This document shows positions 1 to 7,223 of a stretch of DNA of 10,354 nucleotides, piece after piece (the stretch's first letter is position 1; every line of letters starts with the position of its first letter). This DNA is from Nitrospirota bacterium (lineage in GTDB: Bacteria; Nitrospirota; Nitrospiria; Nitrospirales; Nitrospiraceae): positions 1 to 10,354 of the forward strand of contig VBOM01000193.1 in the NCBI GenBank assembly GCA_005877535.1, in the 5' to 3' direction. The notes under the pieces were generated by a model, which saw nothing but the letters and a program-made list of their open reading frames with translations, did no database searches and was not told where the DNA came from. Made by a program: the position numbers and the translations under genes.

Positions 1-33
1 GGTTTCGTCACGAACCCTCGTGAATAGTGCGGG

Positions 34-960
34 TTAGTGCTGATGCTCTACGAGTGGCTGGATGTCGACTGAGTACCCTAGGGCCTCTGGGCCGAAACGG
101 GGATTGTCCATCACCTTGAAGGCAGAACGGTTCCCCTTCGGAGCCAGGAGGGAGAGATGTTCGACCAGCTTGCCGTCGGACTGGATCGTGACCGTCTTCG
201 TGACGCCCGGACCAGTCTGAGGATGCCACACCACCAACTGATAGGTGCCGGACGGGACGTTCTCGATGGTGAAACCCCCGTTCTCATCGGTTATCGTGTA
301 ATAGGGATTGTTCACTGCCATCGCCCAACTTTCCATGTAAGCGTGGAAGCCGCACTGCATGTAGAACGTCCGACGTCCTCTGTTCAAATAGAGCGGCCCG
401 ACCAACGATTTACCCGGTGCATGGTTATGCATCGCATGGATGTCGCCCCGGTGGTGCTGATGATTCATAACCAAGGGCGTATTGAACAACACGCGCGCGC
501 CGGCTTCGATCGAGGTCTCGTAGCCTTGGATATCGTGCATGACCGGATCCATGTTGATGACTTCCACCGCGTGGCCGTTCCGAACGACGGTCATGAAGGG
601 GGCAAACTGGCAATCCCGTGCTTCGATCAGCGGAACGGACAGCTCGAACGGTTTGCCGGCTTCAACACCTTCCAACAACACAATGGCATCTTTTAACCCG
701 CCTTGTTGATTCACGACGAAATCACGAAGGAGTCTCCAGCCTCGTCCATTGGAAATACGTCCACAGTAGACCGGATCCGGAAATGTGATGAGGTTGAACC
801 CTTTCGGCTCCGGCACTGCGCCATCGAGCCTGATCGTTCCTTCAACCGTCCCGCCATGCTGAACGGCAATCACGTCGTAGGCGAATGCCGGCCACGCGCC
901 AACCGCCATGGCCGCGAGCATTCCTGCCGTTACCATGAAGTTTCTGATCCAAGTGCTCAT
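34..960 (-). CDS. Secreted cupredoxin / carboxypeptidase-regulatory-like protein (copy 2 of tandem pair)
   Basis: 308 residues, predicted to be an exported copper-binding or electron-transfer protein. The start at 960 is chosen because an AAAGGT ribosome site lies 6 nt upstream and it directly begins a Sec-type signal peptide (hydrophobic 8-22, cleavage after AFA at 27); the frame stays open upstream but that part overlaps the neighbouring gene. Mature domain: an N-terminal beta region with a FNLITFPDPVYCGRIS block (55-70), then a cupredoxin-like region with His142 (NMDPVMHDIQ) and the loop MQCGFHAYM giving Cys203, His206, Met209. The C-x2-H-x2-M spacing is that of amicyanin (family knowledge). 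A His-rich stretch at 167-180 lies between His142 and Cys203. A carboxypeptidase-regulatory-like domain follows (about 222-262, WHP at 245-247). Cys66 and Cys117 are shared with the upstream paralogue and may form a disulphide. It lies 25 bp behind that paralogue, so probably one transcript. Redox partner and function are unproven. Confidence 0.85.
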   Translation of the reverse strand: MSTWIRNFMVTAGMLAAMAVGAWPAFAYDVIAVQHGGTVEGTIRLDGAVPEPKGFNLITFPDPVYCGRISNGRGWRLLRDFVVNQQGGLKDAIVLLEGVEAGKPFELSVPLIEARDCQFAPFMTVVRNGHAVEVINMDPVMHDIQGYETSIEAGARVLFNTPLVMNHQHHRGDIHAMHNHAPGKSLVGPLYLNRGRRTFYMQCGFHAYMESWAMAVNNPYYTITDENGGFTIENVPSGTYQLVVWHPQTGPGVTKTVTIQSDGKLVEHLSLLAPKGNRSAFKVMDNPRFGPEALGYSVDIQPLVEHQH

Positions 961-966
961 CGTTTT

Positions 967-972
967 ACCTTT
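967..972 (-). promoter_or_regulatory. Ribosome binding site for the gene starting at 960
   Basis: On the minus strand AAAGGT lies 6 nt before the ATG at 960, inside the 25-bp gap between the two paralogues. It supports the internal start over longer in-frame alternatives that would overlap the upstream gene. Confidence 0.6.
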
Positions 973-985
973 GACGTTTGACACC

Positions 986-1894
986 TCATGGCTTCTGCAG
1001 TTCCAGAGTCGGCTTGATTTCGATGGATTTACCCAGTGCGCCCAATCCATAGTGAGGGTTCTCCTCGATCTCATGGACGGAACGATGTCCCTTGGGGGAC
1101 TCGAAGACAAAATCGGCTTCGACCATCTGTTTAGCCGGAACCGTCACTTTCTTTTCCGTCATCGTACCCACGCCAGGATGCCAGGCCACCAATGTGTAGT
1201 CCCCGGGAGGCACGTCACGAAGCGAGAAGGTCCCATCTGCCTGCGTGATGGCATAATATGGATTGTCGACGGCCAACCCCCAGCTTTCCATATAGGCATG
1301 GAATCCACATTGCATGACAAAAATCCGGCGGCCTTTCGTCATACGAATGAATTCCTTCATCGGTTGACCCGGTAGGTGTTCGTGGCTGTCAGGCCCGACA
1401 TTGTGCTTGTGATGCGGGTTCATGGGCAACGGGGTGTTAAACAACACCCGGGGGCCGAGATGAGAGGTTTCATAGGCCTGAATATCATGAAACACGGGAT
1501 CCATGTTCACGACATTCACCTCCGATCGATCCTTGACCTCGATGACGAACGGAAGCAACCGGCAGTCCCTCGCTTCAACCGTCGGCGGCTCGAACTTAAA
1601 CGGCTTCCCTTTGGTCGCATCCGTCAGCAGCACCACAGCACCTTGTAACCCGCCATCCCGCGCGAGGGTGAACTCGTGCAGGATGCGCCAGCCCGTGCCC
1701 GTTGAGATCCTCCCACAATAGACTGGGTCGGGAAACGTGATCAGGTTGAACGCCTTGGGCGTGGGCTTTGCTCCCACCATCGTCACCTTCCCGGCAACTG
1801 TTCCTCCATCGGTCACCTGAATCTCATCATAGGCCCAGACAGTCGAGGCCCCCATCAGCAGCACCGCACAGAACATGAAAGACAGCACTCTCAT
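986..1894 (-). CDS. Secreted cupredoxin / carboxypeptidase-regulatory-like protein (copy 1 of tandem pair)
   Basis: 302 residues. GGAGG 4 nt before the ATG at 1894 fixes the start; the open frame continues upstream to 1966 but lacks such a site and would add residues before an otherwise complete signal peptide (hydrophobic 4-19, cleavage after VWA at 21). It has the same architecture as the downstream gene: beta domain with FNLITFPDPVYCGRIS (49-64), a cupredoxin core with His136 (NMDPVFHDIQ), then Cys196, His199, Met202 in MQCGFHAYM, the set expected for a type 1 copper site with amicyanin-like spacing. A His-rich loop (161-173) sits between the first His and Cys. A carboxypeptidase-regulatory-like fold covers about 214-255 (WHP 238-240). 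By eye about half the aligned positions match the paralogue, so this is an old tandem duplication. Cys60 and Cys111 are conserved in both. It lies downstream of the multicopper oxidase but behind a terminator-like hairpin, so it may be transcribed separately. A periplasmic copper or electron carrier is inferred. Confidence 0.85.
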   Translation of the reverse strand: MRVLSFMFCAVLLMGASTVWAYDEIQVTDGGTVAGKVTMVGAKPTPKAFNLITFPDPVYCGRISTGTGWRILHEFTLARDGGLQGAVVLLTDATKGKPFKFEPPTVEARDCRLLPFVIEVKDRSEVNVVNMDPVFHDIQAYETSHLGPRVLFNTPLPMNPHHKHNVGPDSHEHLPGQPMKEFIRMTKGRRIFVMQCGFHAYMESWGLAVDNPYYAITQADGTFSLRDVPPGDYTLVAWHPGVGTMTEKKVTVPAKQMVEADFVFESPKGHRSVHEIEENPHYGLGALGKSIEIKPTLELQKP

Positions 1895-1898
1895 GAGT

Positions 1899-1903
1899 CC
1901 TCC
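1899..1903 (-). promoter_or_regulatory. Ribosome binding site for the gene starting at 1894
   Basis: GGAGG on the minus strand, 4 nt before the ATG at 1894. It decides this start against upstream in-frame ATG codons. Confidence 0.65.
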
Positions 1904-1970
1904 AACATTCACCATAAAAAAGGTCAGAGACATACGGCTCGGCATCGTATCAAAAGGCCATACCAAAGAA

Positions 1971-1999
1971 GAAGGGGGAAGCCTTTGGCCTCCCCCTTC
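1971..1999 (-). terminator. Rho-independent terminator after the multicopper oxidase gene
   Basis: Inverted repeat with 13-nt arms (1971-1983 and 1987-1999) that pair at 12 of 13 positions around a 3-nt loop. The stem is GC-rich, with a run of five G-C pairs. In the minus-strand transcript it is followed by TTCTTTGG, a moderate U-rich tail. It begins 42 nt after the stop codon of the oxidase and lies before the tandem cupredoxin genes, so it should end or attenuate the oxidase transcript. No good promoter was found between it and the gene at 1894, so partial read-through is possible. Confidence 0.7.
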
Positions 2000-2040
2000 T
2001 CCTGCTTCGCCTCATCCTGCCCACAGCAGGACGCTCGATC

Positions 2041-5000
2041 TTACTTCGCTGCGACTGGGATGATCTGCACCGGTTGTTCAACCGATGCGCTCTTCATTCC
2101 TGCACCGGCGCCGGCGAGAGGCAGCAACCGCGTATCGCCGGACGGCAATACACGCATATAGCCCCACTGTCCGGACTGGGAGTAGGGCAACCGCTGGTTG
2201 CTATACACATAGTCTCCAGGCAGGCGAGACGGTCCGCCGGCCGAGGGCAGGAACGCATCGAGCACTTCTGAACCGGCGAACTCGACCACGCTGATGAGAT
2301 CCGCGCCACGCATGAATGGCTCGATCGGCCACTCATGTTTTTCGACGCTGAACATCCCGTTCTGTTCATTGCTCGCCCCGATCACATGGATACGCACCGG
2401 ATCGCCCGTATGCGCTTCGATGATCGGAGTAGACGGGTCCTCCGGCTTGTCCGCGTTGCAAGGCTGGAACATCTTGCCCAGCGAGCAACCCTGTTCTTCG
2501 CGATACTTATACGGCTCCGACCGATAGTTGACACCGGTCAGACCCGCCACGTTTTGCACATACGGCATGAAGCTCGTGCCGATGATGTTGTCTTCGTCTT
2601 GGAAGAACAACGCCACGTCGCGATAATTGCCTCGCATCTCGTTGCCCGGTACCGAGCGATCGATGATCACGTCGGCAGCCCAAGAATTCTTGTTGGTGAG
2701 ATCGGCCCCGGTCTTCGGATCCCGGTACTTGGACCCTTTCGGACCGACCACCACGGCTCCAAACAAGCCATTGCGTGGATTCGTCATCACGTTGCCCCAA
2801 TCCCACACTAACGACGTAGTTTCACCGGTGAATGGATCCGCGTAGTAGGTATAGGTCCGCTCGGCTCCAGGAGCAATCGTCTGATCACCTGGGTTGTTGC
2901 CGACGTTGGCGCCCATCGAATCCTTCGGATCGAAGGCCAATCCAATCGCTGAGAAGGAGGCCTTGCCCTCCTTCATCTTGTTCTTCAGATTGACTTTGAC
3001 GCAATCTCCAACGTTCACCCGAAGCGTGAGCGGCATCGGGTGTGCACCGCTCGCCACCTTCGCGGTATCTTCTTCCAAGGCATAGATCTTAGCCTCGGGA
3101 TTGCTGATTTGGATCTTCCGCTCGAAGTCCACCTCGATGGATTCAGGCGCCTTGGCGTTGAACTTCATGGCCGGATAGTCCAATGCCACGACGTTGAAGC
3201 TTTTCACCGGCGCGTCAGCCGGACAGACCGGCAATGCCTTGGGAATCTCGCCCTTGATCGAGTAGCCAGCCGGGAGCTTCTTCAGATCGTCCTGCTCCTT
3301 GTCATAGACGCGAATGATCCCCCACGCCCCTTCAGAGAACTTCGACGAACGACCATTGAAGTGGATGTAGTCACCCGCTTGCAACCGCGGTCCACCGGCT
3401 TGCGGCACCACGAGGTCGTAGCGCTCCGCAATCCCGATATGCATCGAATTTTTCCGATTCGCATCGCTGGCATACCGTTCACTCAAGAAGGTATGACCCG
3501 AGATGGTCCACGTCATCGTCTCGTTCATCAGCGTATGCAGGAGACGGAACACCATCGTATCTCCCGTGTAGGCACGCAACAATGGCGTGTAGGGATCGCC
3601 ATGGATCTGGCTGTTGAACGCCTGCGATACATCAGGATTGGTGGCTAACCTCTGGGCGATCGGACCGGCCCTGAAGTTCAAACCGCTCCCGGTTGTATGG
3701 GTCCCGCCGTTCAGGAACGGCATCGGCGTCATATAGAGCTTCTCCGGCATCATGAACGACACGGTTTTCCCCGCTTCGAGGGCCACTTCAACCGGCTGTC
3801 CTGGCGGATTGCCAGCAGTCACGATGTTGACGGTGTGCGGCACGGTATCGTGCACTTGCACCATCAATTCACGGAAGCTGTTGTTCACCCCATGACCGAC
3901 CGGCTCGACCGTGCGAATGTCCGCGATCGGACCGCTCCCGATCGCCTTCCCGGTCTTCGGATCATGATAGGTCGATCCAACCGGTTCAGCGATGAAAGTC
4001 CCGAAGCCGCCATGCGGCCACGTGGTCGCACCGAATGCGTGATCGTGCCAGAACACGGTTCCCACGTCCGCATCGACCCAGAACCTCTGCCGAACGAATT
4101 CGACCGTCACGATGTCGTTCACTGGGTGATCGTTCTTGAGGCCCTTCGTCAAGGCAATTGTACTGCCCTTGATATCCTTGATCCGAGCAACTTCATTGCC
4201 CTTGACGTTATCGGCGCCAACCAAGATCAGCGTGCCGACGTGGTACTGGCCTGCATTCTTCACCTTGATCGAGGCGGCACCCATTTTCACCGGCGCAGTC
4301 AGCACCGTGTTCATCGGGAGCGGCAACCCCTTCTTATTCGTCTTTTCCAGCATCGTGAACGGGCGCACCGACTGCTCATAGGAGAAGCCAGTGATCACTC
4401 CGTCAGATGCTTGGTTATCGAACTGGAGGAAATGCCAGTGGGTATTGATCTTCGACGACTGAAAATTCGTATAGTCGTCGTCGTCCCACTCGCTGGTCAA
4501 CGTCCAATCCACGCAGTCATAGATATTGCCGCGCACGACCAATGGATACTTCAGATCGTCGTTGGCCCGGATCGCCGCCTCTTCTTCATGAAGCACGTAG
4601 ATCAATCCGTTCGGATCGATCACCGGCGGCTCCTTCCCTTGTGCCTTGGCGATCTTAATCGGCAATTTAATGAAGTGCACGTTGAAGCTCTTGCGCCCTG
4701 CATTCTCCGGACAGAGGCTCCAGACACCGTTCTCCCCCGGCTTGGAATTGTCATTGCTCTCATCCCCGTTCGCATCCCGGCGGATCATCTCCAACCAGGG
4801 CGCACCCACGTGGTTTGGGGAAAACATCACCCGCTTACCGAAGTGCGGCGTCAGGTGAGGCCACGCCACCTTGCCGGTCAACGGCTCAAACATGATCGGA
4901 TGTCGCTTACCAGGATGAGTGGACTTGTACTTGGGGTTGTCCGTCGTGCTCTCCTTCTCGCTCATCGCACGATTGCCCTCCCAAGCCCAGTCCAACACAG

Positions 5001-6906
5001 TCGCGTCATAGGACACAAGCTGTCCCTTCTCATCATCTTTATGGCCAGGCTTGCCCATAGTAGGCATCTGCATCGTCACCCAATCCTTGACCGTGATGGT
5101 GGCAGGGTTAGTGGTCCAGTTGCTCTTACCCTTGTCGGTAATCGTGAATTGCTTACCAAACCAATCGACTGTCTGACCAATCAACTTCTCCGACGAAATC
5201 GGAGTCTTGATCCGACCCTTGCGATCCGGTAACTCACGGAGATCCGGCATTATGTCGTTCCGCAAGTCTCCCTGTTGGATTGTGTTGTACACGCGCCAAT
5301 AGCCCCACATACCTGCGACATAATGGTGTGCCACGTGGCAGTGGAAGAGGAAGTCACCTGCCAACTGCTGGCAAAGACCGGAGCCGCACTCCGTCTCGAG
5401 GTCAAGTGCTTCGGAAGGACCGATGACTTCCACGTCGACCCGGTCTGTCTTCGCACGAATCACGGGATACTTCACCGGTCCGTTCACTGCAGTCGCCCAG
5501 AGGTTCATATCGTCGATCGCCCGCGGGCTGCGCGGCCAACGAATGGTTCCGCCATGTGGATGGTGCGAGTGGAAGACTTCCGATCCACCATGCACCAAGC
5601 GGAACTTGGCCGGATCGCCCATATAGGAACGGGGAATTGTCGGAGAGGGATCACCGAACGTATAAGAGCTGTATCCCATCGACTCGTCTTCGAACCCAAA
5701 GTACTCGTGTTGCACGTGCATATTGTTGATGCCGAACGGCTCGCTGCGATAGTTGATCGCGCGGCCACCCGGACGATAGGCGTCGGTCAAGGGATCGCGC
5801 TGCGGCAGGAAGTCGCCCTTCTTATTGAGCGGGCGGAAGGCTTCGTCGCCGACTTCGTGATAGATCAGCACAAACTCGCGGAAGTCCGGACCGGTGCCGT
5901 TCTTAATGATCGTCTGCCAACCACTGGAGGCCGGTGTTGGATCGCCCTCGCCGAGCGGCTCCAGGTAGGTCGACCCGCGCGGCTCGACGACGAAGGCCCC
6001 GAACAATCCCATCACGGTCAGTTCGCGGTCCTGGCTATAGGTATGGAATTGGCGGACACCTTCCTGGGTGTTCGGGTGGATGTACCACTCGAACTCGCCG
6101 GTCTTCTTTTCTTCGACGACCGAATCAGGGTTCGTCGTGGTTGCCGCAGCGCCGGTGGCGCTCACCACCATGCTCGACCCATGGATATGCAGACTGACCG
6201 GTCCGCCGCCCTCTTCCAGCTTGTTCGAGAGCTTGATCTTGACGCAGTCACCCTGGTTGGCGCGAAAAACGAGGGGCTGAATCCATTGGGCCTGCACGCC
6301 AGGAATCACGGCGCCAGGATCGAACCCTTCCTTGTCGCGGGCTTCCTTGTTCTTGGTCTCTTCTGCGCGCACCTTATCCAGATTTTCATCCAGCACATAC
6401 ATATAGCCGGGATAGAAATCGAGCCACGTGTTGAGCGTGATCTCGACGTTGATCGTGGATATGTTGTACTGCTTCACAGGGGCCGTGGCTGGACACTTCC
6501 CGCCGCCCGTCTGCAACACAGGTTCCACGCGAGGATCGGATACGAGTAGCATGTCCTGGCCGCCTGCTCCATACTGGTGCATCATGGAGGAGGTGTTGTA
6601 CATCCCGGTGTTGACACCCTGAACCTGGGGATCCTGGGCCATATGCTCCATAATCCGCTGATGCTGCTGTTCAACCATCGCAGAACGCTCGGCCTTGCCG
6701 CCCATCGCATCCTCGACGATTGTCTGACCTTTGAGTTTCTCTGCCCAACCAGGCAGCTGATGGTTCATCGCGACATGCGACAGCGACGTCTGCTCAGCCT
6801 GTGAGGGATTTTCAGCGGATGCGAGCGGGGCTCCAAGCAGAGCCACAGCCGCCATCGCGCCGAGTATGCGGGTAGACACACTACCCCCTAGCTTGTGAGT
6901 CAACAT
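2041..6906 (-). CDS. Giant six-cupredoxin-domain multicopper oxidase (MnxG/MofA-like)
   Basis: 1621 residues, exported; family members oxidise substrates such as Mn(II), Fe(II) or Cu(I) and reduce O2 to water. The start at 6906 has AAGGAGG 7 nt upstream and opens a Sec-like signal peptide (cleavage after ASA at 31; no twin arginine). Residues 40-120 are Met- and His-rich. Three repeats of a two-cupredoxin unit begin near 138, 732 and 1228, each opening with a CP motif and containing PL-x3-N-x2-DCV. Repeat 1 carries HIHG (240-243), a single His at the second position (H288), H446-x2-H449-x-H451, and H522-C523-H524-x3-H528-x4-M533. Repeat 2 carries H823-W-H825 (followed by QFDNQASDG) and H954-D-H956 but no HCH. 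Repeat 3 has lost all ligands. Domains 2 and 3 together give eight trinuclear-site His plus a full type 1 site with axial Met533. An 80-residue insert lies at 858-940 and a 186-residue linker at 546-731. Length and layout suit the MofA/MnxG class; substrate is unknown. Confidence 0.9.
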   Translation of the reverse strand: MLTHKLGGSVSTRILGAMAAVALLGAPLASAENPSQAEQTSLSHVAMNHQLPGWAEKLKGQTIVEDAMGGKAERSAMVEQQHQRIMEHMAQDPQVQGVNTGMYNTSSMMHQYGAGGQDMLLVSDPRVEPVLQTGGGKCPATAPVKQYNISTINVEITLNTWLDFYPGYMYVLDENLDKVRAEETKNKEARDKEGFDPGAVIPGVQAQWIQPLVFRANQGDCVKIKLSNKLEEGGGPVSLHIHGSSMVVSATGAAATTTNPDSVVEEKKTGEFEWYIHPNTQEGVRQFHTYSQDRELTVMGLFGAFVVEPRGSTYLEPLGEGDPTPASSGWQTIIKNGTGPDFREFVLIYHEVGDEAFRPLNKKGDFLPQRDPLTDAYRPGGRAINYRSEPFGINNMHVQHEYFGFEDESMGYSSYTFGDPSPTIPRSYMGDPAKFRLVHGGSEVFHSHHPHGGTIRWPRSPRAIDDMNLWATAVNGPVKYPVIRAKTDRVDVEVIGPSEALDLETECGSGLCQQLAGDFLFHCHVAHHYVAGMWGYWRVYNTIQQGDLRNDIMPDLRELPDRKGRIKTPISSEKLIGQTVDWFGKQFTITDKGKSNWTTNPATITVKDWVTMQMPTMGKPGHKDDEKGQLVSYDATVLDWAWEGNRAMSEKESTTDNPKYKSTHPGKRHPIMFEPLTGKVAWPHLTPHFGKRVMFSPNHVGAPWLEMIRRDANGDESNDNSKPGENGVWSLCPENAGRKSFNVHFIKLPIKIAKAQGKEPPVIDPNGLIYVLHEEEAAIRANDDLKYPLVVRGNIYDCVDWTLTSEWDDDDYTNFQSSKINTHWHFLQFDNQASDGVITGFSYEQSVRPFTMLEKTNKKGLPLPMNTVLTAPVKMGAASIKVKNAGQYHVGTLILVGADNVKGNEVARIKDIKGSTIALTKGLKNDHPVNDIVTVEFVRQRFWVDADVGTVFWHDHAFGATTWPHGGFGTFIAEPVGSTYHDPKTGKAIGSGPIADIRTVEPVGHGVNNSFRELMVQVHDTVPHTVNIVTAGNPPGQPVEVALEAGKTVSFMMPEKLYMTPMPFLNGGTHTTGSGLNFRAGPIAQRLATNPDVSQAFNSQIHGDPYTPLLRAYTGDTMVFRLLHTLMNETMTWTISGHTFLSERYASDANRKNSMHIGIAERYDLVVPQAGGPRLQAGDYIHFNGRSSKFSEGAWGIIRVYDKEQDDLKKLPAGYSIKGEIPKALPVCPADAPVKSFNVVALDYPAMKFNAKAPESIEVDFERKIQISNPEAKIYALEEDTAKVASGAHPMPLTLRVNVGDCVKVNLKNKMKEGKASFSAIGLAFDPKDSMGANVGNNPGDQTIAPGAERTYTYYADPFTGETTSLVWDWGNVMTNPRNGLFGAVVVGPKGSKYRDPKTGADLTNKNSWAADVIIDRSVPGNEMRGNYRDVALFFQDEDNIIGTSFMPYVQNVAGLTGVNYRSEPYKYREEQGCSLGKMFQPCNADKPEDPSTPIIEAHTGDPVRIHVIGASNEQNGMFSVEKHEWPIEPFMRGADLISVVEFAGSEVLDAFLPSAGGPSRLPGDYVYSNQRLPYSQSGQWGYMRVLPSGDTRLLPLAGAGAGMKSASVEQPVQIIPVAAK

Positions 6907-6913
6907 GGACCTG

Positions 6914-6920
6914 CCTCCTT
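6914..6920 (-). promoter_or_regulatory. Strong ribosome binding site for the multicopper oxidase
   Basis: AAGGAGG on the minus strand, 7 nt before the ATG at 6906. It selects this start, which directly precedes the signal peptide, over the longer open frame reaching 7014. Confidence 0.8.
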
Positions 6921-6965
6921 GAAATGGTGCGTAAAATAGCCACCAACCCGTGCAAAAGTTAATAG

Positions 6966-6995
6966 TTAAAGGCGGGGGAAAAGATTCACGATCAC
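6966..6995 (-). other. Possible nine-codon leader peptide upstream of the oxidase
   Basis: A GTG codon at 6995 preceded 5 nt upstream by a full AGGAGGT (7001-7007) opens a nine-codon frame ending in TAA at 6966, giving fMet-IVNLFPRL. It lies inside the presumed leader RNA of the oxidase, 59 nt before its start codon. The strong ribosome site has no other gene to serve. Function, if any, is unknown, and it may be chance. Confidence 0.25.
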
Positions 6996-7043
6996 AACCC
7001 ACCTCCTGCGACACAAAGAGGTGTCAGTTTCAATAATCTATTC

Positions 7044-7073
7044 AAGATACTGAACTTCACATAAGGCTGTCAA
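7044..7073 (-). promoter_or_regulatory. Candidate sigma70-type promoter of the multicopper oxidase
   Basis: The minus strand carries a perfect TTGACA -35 box (7068-7073), then 18 nt, then TATCTT (7044-7049; 4 of 6 matches to the -10 consensus). Transcription would start near 7036 and give a leader of about 130 nt before the ATG at 6906. The perfect -35 is the main support; the -10 is imperfect. Confidence 0.45.
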
Positions 7074-7223
7074 CCTCTCCATGATGATCCCTTGCGGCTG
7101 CTGACACGACTCGGTTTCCTTTCATGCGAAGTCCCGCGCCGCATAGACGAGTGAGGCGTTCGCCCTCTGACAACGTCTGAGGATTTCTTCTTCGATGGGC
7201 ACGCCTCTATTTTATGTGCAATA

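Larger units (their letters stand above)
6907..7223. other. Divergent intergenic region between oxidase and permease
   Basis: This 317-bp stretch separates the two divergent transcription units. The left half contains the oxidase ribosome site, a possible very short leader frame (6966-6995) and a promoter candidate (7044-7073), all on the minus strand. The right half (about 7080-7223) must hold the permease promoter, but only a weak TATTTT hexamer at 7209-7214 is seen, without a convincing -35 box. No c-di-AMP (ydaO-type) riboswitch, which controls kimA in Bacillus, was recognised by eye, and no clear operator palindrome was found. Confidence 0.5.

Noticed and set aside
8..23. Small inverted repeat (6-bp arms, 4-nt loop) behind the stop at 34 as a terminator
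   Set aside because: The stem is short and no U-run follows on the minus strand; too weak to call, and the window ends there.
1895..1970. Separate promoter for the tandem cupredoxin genes (a TTGATA-like hexamer on the minus strand)
   Set aside because: No acceptable -10 hexamer occurs at the required distance.
3697..5232. Long plus-strand open frame (511 codons) antisense to the oxidase
   Set aside because: It mirrors the oxidase codons, has an Arg/His-rich composition with no domain or signal, and the opposite strand carries clear cupredoxin motifs throughout.
5275..6549. Plus-strand open frame of 424 codons antisense to the oxidase
   Set aside because: Same reason: a shadow of a high-GC gene with no recognisable motif and no ribosome site.
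6813..6906. Tat signal peptide on the multicopper oxidase
   Set aside because: The n-region has no twin arginine; only isolated Lys5 and Arg13 precede the hydrophobic stretch, so Sec export is more likely.
7081..7223. c-di-AMP (ydaO-type) riboswitch upstream of the KimA-like gene
   Set aside because: The space is short and no conserved riboswitch blocks could be recognised; only small GC palindromes such as GGCGTTCGCC are seen.
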